Position numbers and translations under genes: made by a program. Positions 4,903 to 9,648 of a DNA stretch of 9,648 nucleotides are shown one piece after another. The notes under the pieces are model-generated. The model saw only the letters and a program-made list of their open reading frames with translations. It searched no databases and was not told the origin of the DNA. The DNA is from Anaerolineae bacterium (GTDB lineage Bacteria; Chloroflexota; Anaerolineae; JADYZS01). Each line of letters begins with the position of its first letter. The stretch's first letter is position 1. The stretch spans positions 1 to 9,648 of the forward strand of contig JADYZS010000323.1 of NCBI GenBank assembly GCA_020853075.1. Direction: 5' to 3'.

Positions 4903-6549
4903 ATGACCACGCTCATACGCAACTTCTGGCAGTCTCTGATTGGACAAAGCAAGCCTGCACCGCAGGCGACGGTGATGCCTGTCGTGCAGAGGCCGCGGCT
5001 GCCACCGAAGCCATCGCACGAGATCGCGCCCAACGACCCCCTCGTCGCCTACTTCCAGAACGCTCGTGGCTCGGTTGAAGTGGACAGGATCAACCTGGAC
5101 TCGCCCGCAGTGCGGGCCCTCAAAGCAGCCGGCGTGAGGATGACCGTGCCGCTGGTCAGCCAGGGTGACCTCCTCGGCCTCCTCAACCTGGGCCCGCGCC
5201 TGAGCGAGCAGGATTATTCTTCAGACGACCGCGGGCTCCTTAACAACCTGGCAAGCCAGGCCGCGCCCGCCTTGCGCGTGGCCCAGCTCGTGCGCCAACA
5301 ACAGTTAGAACTCCAGGCCCGCGAGCGATTGGAGCAGGAACTGCGCGTCGCCCGTCTCATCCAACAGACCCTCCTGCCCAAAGAACTCCCCTCATTGCCC
5401 GGTTGGCATGTCTCCGCCTATTACCGGCCGGCGCGCGCCGTCGGCGGCGACTTCTACGATTTTCTCTATCTGCCCGATGGTCGCCTGGGCCTCGTCGTCG
5501 GCGACGTGACCGACAAAGGCGTGCCCGCCGCCCTCGTCATGGCGACCACCCGCGCCATCCTGCGCTCCGCCGCGCAACGGTGGGACGCGCCCGGCCGGGT
5601 CTTGGAGCAAGCCAACGACCTGCTCCATCCCGATATCCCGCCTAAGATGTTCGTCACCTGCCTCTACGCCATACTGGACCCGCAGAATGGCCGGCTGCGC
5701 TATGCCAATGCAGGCCACGACGTCCCCTATTGCCGGAGCAGCAGCGAGGTGAAAGAACTGCGCGCTACCGGCATGCCCCTCGGCTTGATGCCCGGCATGA
5801 GTTACGAGGAGAAAGAAGCCATCCTGGCACCGGGCGAGAGCGTCCTCTTCTACAGCGATGGCCTGGTGGAGGCGCATAACCCCCAACGCGCCATGTTTAG
5901 TTTCCCATACTTGCGCACGTTGGTAGAGAGACACACCGGCGGTGCGACGCTGATTGACTTCCTCCTGGCCGAACTGGCCGAATTTACCGGGGCGAATTGG
6001 GAACAGGAGGATGACGTCACCCTGGTCACGCTACAACGCGCGGACACGGGTCAGGCAGCGACTGACTCCTCCCAACCAGGCCACGCGATCCGAGATAAGG
6101 AGTGGCGGACACTGGCAGAGTTCACGCTGCCCAGCGAGGCGGGCAACGAACGCCTCGCGATGAAAGAGGTCACCGCCGCCGTGCAAGATCTGGGTCTCCC
6201 TCCGGCGCGCCTGGAACGCCTCAAGACCGCCGTGGCCGAGGCCACGATGAACGCCATGGAGCACGGCAACCAGAACCGGCCAGAACTGCCGGTGGGTATC
6301 CAACTTCTCGCCTCGGAAACGGTCCTGGCCGTGCGCGTCACCGACCAGGGCGGCGGCCAGCCCATCCCCGACCCCCATGCGCCCGACCTGGAAGCCAAAC
6401 TGGCCGGTCTGCAATCGCCCAGGGGGTGGGGGCTCTTTCTGATTGAAAAGATGGTGGACGAGATGCACGTTATCCGTGACGGAGGCCACCACACCCTTGA
6501 GTTGATCATGTATCTGGGAGGAGACAACAATGCCAGCGCAAAGCTTTGA
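4903..6549 (+). CDS. PP2C/SpoIIE phosphatase fused to an anti-sigma-type serine kinase domain
   Basis: A cytoplasmic signalling enzyme of 548 residues joining RsbU-like and RsbW-like activities. Residues about 44-125 look like the later part of a GAF domain (VPLVSQGDLLGLLNLG, then NNLASQAAPAL). A coiled-coil linker lies at about 126-160. The PP2C domain follows at about 165-380, with metal-ligand motifs GGDFYD (181-186), GDVTDKG (200-206), YSDG (317-320) and EDDVT (369-373). A GHKL ATPase domain lies at about 405-540: N-box EATMNAMEHGN (446-456), DQGGG (481-485) and RGWGLFLIEKM from 507. By family knowledge the ATPase domain phosphorylates STAS antagonists and PP2C dephosphorylates them. All key residues are present, so both activities are likely intact. 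The stop overlaps the next gene by 20 bp, which suggests translational coupling with its STAS substrate. Confidence 0.94.
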   Translation: MTTLIRNFWQSLIGQSKPAPQATVMPVVQRPRLPPKPSHEIAPNDPLVAYFQNARGSVEVDRINLDSPAVRALKAAGVRMTVPLVSQGDLLGLLNLGPRLSEQDYSSDDRGLLNNLASQAAPALRVAQLVRQQQLELQARERLEQELRVARLIQQTLLPKELPSLPGWHVSAYYRPARAVGGDFYDFLYLPDGRLGLVVGDVTDKGVPAALVMATTRAILRSAAQRWDAPGRVLEQANDLLHPDIPPKMFVTCLYAILDPQNGRLRYANAGHDVPYCRSSSEVKELRATGMPLGLMPGMSYEEKEAILAPGESVLFYSDGLVEAHNPQRAMFSFPYLRTLVERHTGGATLIDFLLAELAEFTGANWEQEDDVTLVTLQRADTGQAATDSSQPGHAIRDKEWRTLAEFTLPSEAGNERLAMKEVTAAVQDLGLPPARLERLKTAVAEATMNAMEHGNQNRPELPVGIQLLASETVLAVRVTDQGGGQPIPDPHAPDLEAKLAGLQSPRGWGLFLIEKMVDEMHVIRDGGHHTLELIMYLGGDNNASAKL

Positions 6550-6892
6550 GGCCAGGGTTCGCCGCCAGGGAGGCATCGCCATCGTTGACCTGCACGGCGA
6601 GATAAACTCTTTCGCCGATGAAGGCCTGAGCACCGCTTATGCCGAAGCCAGCAGCCAGAACCCTGCTGCCATCCTGCTCAACTTCGCAGGTGTGGACTAC
6701 ATCAACAGCACCGGCATCGCCTTGATCGTCGGCCTTCTGGCGCAGGCGCGCAAGTCGGGGCGACGCCTCCTCACCAGCGGCCTGAGCAGTCACTACGTGG
6801 AGATCTTTCAGATCACCCGCCTTGCCGACTTCATGAGTATTTTCTCAGATGAAGCCAGCGCCCTGGCGAGCGTGCCCACGCCCGCCAGTTGA
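6530..6892 (+). CDS. STAS-domain anti-sigma factor antagonist (RsbV/SpoIIAA type), first copy
   Basis: A 120-residue single STAS domain. The fold begins with AIVDLHGEINSF (17-28). The phospho-acceptor loop is NFAGVDYINSTGIALIVG, with S60 in YINSTG at the position of the regulatory serine of SpoIIAA/RsbV. The C-terminal helix follows SGLSSHYVEIFQITRL. By family knowledge the dephosphorylated form binds and removes an anti-sigma kinase, and phosphorylation at this serine blocks binding. It overlaps the phosphatase-kinase gene by 20 bp and has GGAGGAG shortly before its ATG, within that gene. It is therefore the likely substrate of its neighbour. The true partner could also be a kinase encoded elsewhere. 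Confidence 0.92.
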   Translation: MPAQSFEARVRRQGGIAIVDLHGEINSFADEGLSTAYAEASSQNPAAILLNFAGVDYINSTGIALIVGLLAQARKSGRRLLTSGLSSHYVEIFQITRLADFMSIFSDEASALASVPTPAS

Positions 6893-6935
6893 ACGATCAA
6901 TCCACCATAAAACCAGAAAGGTCAGGAGGAAACCC

Positions 6936-7295
6936 GTGTTGCAAGCGAAGGTCATCACCAACGTGCGGAAGATGAGCGATAAAGCCAGCATCGTGGACAT
7001 TCACGGCGAGGTGAACGCCGCTGCCGAGAACTCGCTCATGAGTGCGTTTAACCAGGCCAGCGCGAGCCACGCTCGCGCCGTCGTTCTAAATTTCAGAGGG
7101 CTGGAATACATGAACAGTTCCGGCATCGGCCTCCTGGTGACGCTCCTCATCCGGGCCAACCGCCAGGGACAAAAGGTAATGGCGACCGGCCTGAGCGATC
7201 ACTACCGGCAGATCTTTGAATTGACGCGGCTGAACGAGGCGATCCACATCTACGATACCGAAGCCCAGGCCCTGGCCGCAGCGAACGCGATGTGA
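6936..7295 (+). CDS. STAS-domain anti-sigma factor antagonist, second copy
   Basis: A second RsbV-like protein of 119 residues, clearly paralogous to the preceding one: SIVDIHGEVNAAAE, LNFRGLEYMNSSGIGLLV and TGLSDHYRQIFELTRL match segments of its neighbour. The phospho-acceptor is in MNSSG (S61 or S62). The GTG at 6936 is chosen because AGGAGG at 6924-6929 lies six bases upstream. An in-frame ATG at 6849 would overlap the previous gene by 44 bp and add residues unlike a STAS domain; the TTG at 6939 is a close alternative. The two copies differ at the serine (NSTG versus NSSG), so they may be phosphorylated differently or serve different partners. Confidence 0.9.
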   Translation: MLQAKVITNVRKMSDKASIVDIHGEVNAAAENSLMSAFNQASASHARAVVLNFRGLEYMNSSGIGLLVTLLIRANRQGQKVMATGLSDHYRQIFELTRLNEAIHIYDTEAQALAAANAM

Positions 7296-7313
7296 TAACA
7301 AGAGGAGAAAGCC

Positions 7314-8072
7314 ATGACCACCTCATCCAGCCAACCCAACGAGGGGAAACCGCGCGACGCCACCTATTGGGCGCAGCCCGTTTCCAGACTGAAAGTATCG
7401 GGGGTCCCATCGGAGGCTATCAACCTGAACGTGGATGGCCGCAGGGTTATGAGTCCGCTGCAAGGCTTCGGCCAGATGTGGCAGAAGAACTACCGGATTC
7501 GCCTGGCCGGAACCAAGTCCATCCCCGCCGAAGTCATCAAGACCTGGAAGGAGAACTTCCAAAAGTTCTGGCCGCCCGGTAACCGTTTCTATGCTCCGCT
7601 GACCAGCATCTCCCCCGGCGAGGTGGCAGTTCTCAACCTTTCCGGGCCAGGCGGCATCAAACTCTCCACAGGCATCATGGTCATCTATGCCGATGACGAA
7701 TCCTTCACCTTTATGACGCCGGAGGGTCACATGTTCTCCGGCTGGATCACCTTCAGCGCCCACACAGAGGACAGCCACACCGTTGCCCAGGCCCAGGTCC
7801 TCATCCGGGCCAATGATCCGCTATACGAAATCGCCTTTCGCATGGGCGGTTCCAGGCAGGAAGACCAGTTCTGGGTGCAAACGCTCACATCCCTGGCAGC
7901 GCACTTCGGCGCTGAGGGAGAGGTGGAGATGCAGGCAACCTGTGTGGACCCGAAACTGCAATGGTCGCAGGCCAAGAACATCTGGCACAACGCCGCCATC
8001 CGCACCGTGCTCAACACGCCGGTGCGCCTGGCGCGCAGCCTATTCAGGCGCAATGCTATCAACACGAGATAA
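7314..8072 (+). CDS. Conserved-looking protein of unknown function (252 aa)
   Basis: I do not recognise this family. The protein has no obvious signal peptide or membrane helix. After a polar, probably disordered N-terminus (about 1-20), it has alternating hydrophobic strands with many aromatic residues: FYAPLTSISPGEVAVLNL, IMVIYADDESFTFMTPEGHM, GWITFSAH and YEIAFRMGG. Near 173-203 comes QEDQFWVQTLTSLAAHFG. The end is basic and helical (VRLARSLFRRNAINTR) and could touch a membrane or nucleic acid. The pattern is compatible with a beta-rich, lipid- or ligand-binding fold of the SRPBCC or DUF1990 kind, but this is a guess. The gene follows the second STAS gene after 18 bp with AGAGGAG as ribosome binding site. 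It overlaps the oxidoreductase start (TAATG), so it probably works with that enzyme. Confidence 0.8.
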   Translation: MTTSSSQPNEGKPRDATYWAQPVSRLKVSGVPSEAINLNVDGRRVMSPLQGFGQMWQKNYRIRLAGTKSIPAEVIKTWKENFQKFWPPGNRFYAPLTSISPGEVAVLNLSGPGGIKLSTGIMVIYADDESFTFMTPEGHMFSGWITFSAHTEDSHTVAQAQVLIRANDPLYEIAFRMGGSRQEDQFWVQTLTSLAAHFGAEGEVEMQATCVDPKLQWSQAKNIWHNAAIRTVLNTPVRLARSLFRRNAINTR

Positions 8073-9499
8073 TGACTCCATCAACTACTGCCGACGCCGT
8101 CGTCGTCGGCTCCGGCCCGAACGGTCTCGCCGCGGCCATCACCCTGGCGCTCGGGGGCTGCTCCGTCATCGTGCTGGAAGCAAAAGAGACCATCGGCGGG
8201 GGAAGCCGTTCTGCCGAGTTGACGCTGCCCGGCTTCATCCACGACGTCTGTTCAACCGCGCATCCCCTGGCAGTCGCGTCGCCCTTCTTCCGCACGCTGC
8301 CGCTGGCTGAACACGGCCTGGAATGGGTGCAACCCCCGGCTCCGCTGGCCCATCCGTTTGACGACGGCACCGCGTCTGTGCTGGAACGCTCCATTGAAGC
8401 GACAGGCGAGACCCTCGGCCCGGACGCGCAGGCCTACCGGCGGCTGCTGGAGCCTTTGGTGGCCGGTTGGGATGACCTGGCCGCCGACCTCCTCGGCCCT
8501 CTGCGTGTCCCGCGCCATCCTTTCTTGCTGGCCCGTTTCGGGCTTCATGCAATTCGCCCGGCGCGCGGTCTGGCGCAAAGCCTCTTCACGGGCGAACGCG
8601 CCCGCGCCTTCTTCGGTGGGATGTCGGGCCACTCCATGATGCCGTTGGAACAGCCGTTGACCGCGGCTTTCGGCCTCGTCCTGGGCGCGTCGGGCCATGC
8701 CGTCGGCTGGCCGGTTGCCCGCGGCGGCTCGCAGAAGATCGCCGACGCGTTGGCATCCTACCTGCGCTCCCTGGGCGGCGAGATCGTTACCGCCAAGCCT
8801 GTTGAGACGATGAAGGACCTGCCGCCCGCGCGCGCCATCCTCTTTGACGTGACGCCACGGCAACTCCTCCGCATTGCCGGCGACCGGCTCCCCGCCGGCT
8901 ACCGGCGCAAACTGGCGGGCTACCGCTACGGCCCCGGCGTCTTCAAGATAGATTGGGCCCTGGACGGCCCGATTCCCTGGAGAGCCGCAGCATGTGCCCG
9001 CGCCGGGACGCTACACCTGGGCGGCACGCTGGCGGAGATCGCGGCCTCGGAGCGCGCCGTATGGCGAGGAGAGCATGCAGAAAGGCCCTACATCCTGCTG
9101 GTGCAGCAGAGCCTCTTTGACCCGACGCGCGCGCCGCAGGGGAAGCATACGGCCTGGGCCTACTGCCACGTCCCCCACGGCTCCACCTGCGACATGACCG
9201 GGCGGATAGAGGCCCAGGTTGAACGCTTCGCGCCGGGCTTCCGCGACCTGATCCTGGCCCGCAGTGTCCGTTCGGCAGCCGACATGGAGCAATACAACCC
9301 CAACTACGTCGGCGGCGACATCAACGGCGGCCTCCAGGATTTCCGGCAGCACTTCACGCGGCCCATGCTCCGCCTCGTGCCCTATTCAACCCCGGTCAAG
9401 GGCCTCTATATCTGCTCCTCCTCTACGCCGCCGGGCGGCGGCGTCCACGGTATGTGTGGCTACTTCGCCGCGCGCGCGGCCCTGAGAGACATCGCGTAG
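8072..9499 (+). CDS. FAD-dependent oxidoreductase, phytoene desaturase/PYROXD2-like
   Basis: A 475-residue flavoprotein of the COG1233 type. The N-terminal dinucleotide-binding fold is DAVVVGSGPNGLAAA, with GSGPNG at 13-18 and the acidic LEA near 35-37 for the ribose. PVARGGSQKIADAL (about 214-227) is the substrate-domain signature of carotenoid desaturase relatives. The C-terminal FAD segment is GLYICSSSTPPGGGVHGMCG (about 444-463). The ATG at 8072 is chosen because the FAD fold begins right after it; the 37 in-frame residues upstream are low-complexity shadow of the previous gene. The start overlaps the previous stop as TAATG with no clear ribosome binding site, which indicates translational coupling. 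The substrate is unknown: carotenoid desaturation or isomerisation is possible, but no phytoene synthase is nearby. It is the last gene of the run. Confidence 0.9.
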   Translation: MTPSTTADAVVVGSGPNGLAAAITLALGGCSVIVLEAKETIGGGSRSAELTLPGFIHDVCSTAHPLAVASPFFRTLPLAEHGLEWVQPPAPLAHPFDDGTASVLERSIEATGETLGPDAQAYRRLLEPLVAGWDDLAADLLGPLRVPRHPFLLARFGLHAIRPARGLAQSLFTGERARAFFGGMSGHSMMPLEQPLTAAFGLVLGASGHAVGWPVARGGSQKIADALASYLRSLGGEIVTAKPVETMKDLPPARAILFDVTPRQLLRIAGDRLPAGYRRKLAGYRYGPGVFKIDWALDGPIPWRAAACARAGTLHLGGTLAEIAASERAVWRGEHAERPYILLVQQSLFDPTRAPQGKHTAWAYCHVPHGSTCDMTGRIEAQVERFAPGFRDLILARSVRSAADMEQYNPNYVGGDINGGLQDFRQHFTRPMLRLVPYSTPVKGLYICSSSTPPGGGVHGMCGYFAARAALRDIA

Positions 9500-9522
9500 G
9501 CGAAGCCATATCCCCCTGCAAA

Positions 9523-9560
9523 CAAACCCTAAGAACCTATCCTAAAAATACAGGGGTTTG
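9523..9560 (+). terminator. Weak inverted repeat after the oxidoreductase gene
   Basis: CAAACCC (9523-9529) is complementary to GGGTTTG (9554-9560), with a 24-nt AT-rich loop, beginning 24 bp after the stop; CCCCTG at 9513-9518 could alternatively pair with CAGGGG at 9551-9556. ATTTCTGG follows, with only a short T-run. It could be a transcript end or the edge of an old insertion element; the evidence is thin. Confidence 0.25.
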
Positions 9561-9579
9561 ATTTCTGGTCAGCGGAGAG

Positions 9580-9635
9580 GTAGCGGATTAGCGGATAACG
9601 GCTGTCTGCGAGGGGATTATCCGCTATTCCGCTAC
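9580..9635. repeat. 19-bp inverted repeat made of TAGCGGAT octamers
   Basis: GTAGCGGATTAGCGGATAA (9580-9598) is the reverse complement of 9617-9635 with one mismatch, around an 18-nt centre. Each arm holds two near-copies of an octamer (TAGCGGAT, TAGCGGATA). In RNA it would form a long, stable hairpin that could end the five-gene transcript, although no U-tract follows. The build, short unit repeats in inverted arms, resembles the heptamer arrays at 4227-4834, but with a different unit and no gene between the arms. Confidence 0.75.
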
Positions 9636-9648
9636 GCCGAAGGCATCC

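Noticed and set aside
6849..6935. Upstream ATG for the second STAS protein.
   Set aside because: It would overlap the first STAS gene by 44 bp and add a basic, non-STAS leader, whereas GTG at 6936 has a well-spaced AGGAGG.
7961..8071. In-frame extension of the oxidoreductase upstream of the ATG at 8072.
   Set aside because: The extra 37 residues are glutamine-, histidine- and arginine-rich, shadow the previous gene and precede the FAD fold; the TAATG overlap explains the start better.
9531..9575. Insertion-sequence end after the oxidoreductase gene.
   Set aside because: The sequence has a vaguely IS-end-like look, but no transposase, target duplication or matching second end is within the window.

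Overview
The window looks like a chromosomal stretch from a moderately GC-rich bacterium, probably Chloroflexota (Anaerolineae-like). This is an inference from protein style: ComP-like multi-pass sensor regions with RYRLWDID and RRFYRRKYDAAKTLA blocks, a SpoIIE-type phosphatase fused to an anti-sigma-type kinase domain, and short-repeat-rich intergenic DNA. No sequence search was possible. All supported genes lie on the + strand. No rRNA, tRNA, CRISPR array or transposase gene was seen.

Layout. (1) 2-1093: 3' part of a multi-pass membrane sensor-type protein, cut by the left edge. (2) 1094-1252: a heptamer repeat, a possible promoter module and a leader hairpin. (3) 1253-2743: a membrane-anchored di-heme cytochrome c and a small four-helix membrane protein, probably co-transcribed. 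(4) 2744-2969: a short gene remnant or small ORF containing a strong hairpin. (5) 2970-4244: a second, full-length copy of the membrane sensor-type protein; the last 134 residues of the two copies are nearly identical while the N-terminal parts diverge. (6) 4227-4834: a four-helix-bundle (S23/IVP family) gene enclosed by 25-bp inverted repeats built from 7-bp units. (7) 4824-4902: a second copy of the upstream module seen at 1108-1177. (8) 4903-9499: a tight five-gene run encoding a phosphatase-kinase fusion, two STAS-domain antagonists, an unknown 252-residue protein and an FAD-dependent oxidoreductase related to phytoene desaturases. (9) 9500-9648: two inverted repeats and no gene.

How the genes may work together. 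The phosphatase-kinase fusion and the two STAS proteins form a partner-switching module: the kinase domain would phosphorylate a serine in the STAS proteins and the PP2C domain would remove the phosphate. No sigma factor is visible, so the output is unknown. The sensor protein at 2970-4244 ends in what looks like the first part of a GAF domain, and the phosphatase begins with what looks like the rest of one. The two may be parts of one split signalling protein, with the four-helix-bundle cassette now lying between them.

Most interesting structure. The junction downstream of the first sensor copy (1076-1177) and the one downstream of the second copy (4227-4897) align. The second carries about 570 extra bp holding the four-helix-bundle gene between inverted heptamer arrays; the first has only a short hairpin. 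This looks like an empty and an occupied version of one site, so the cassette may be a very small mobile unit that encodes no visible transposase.
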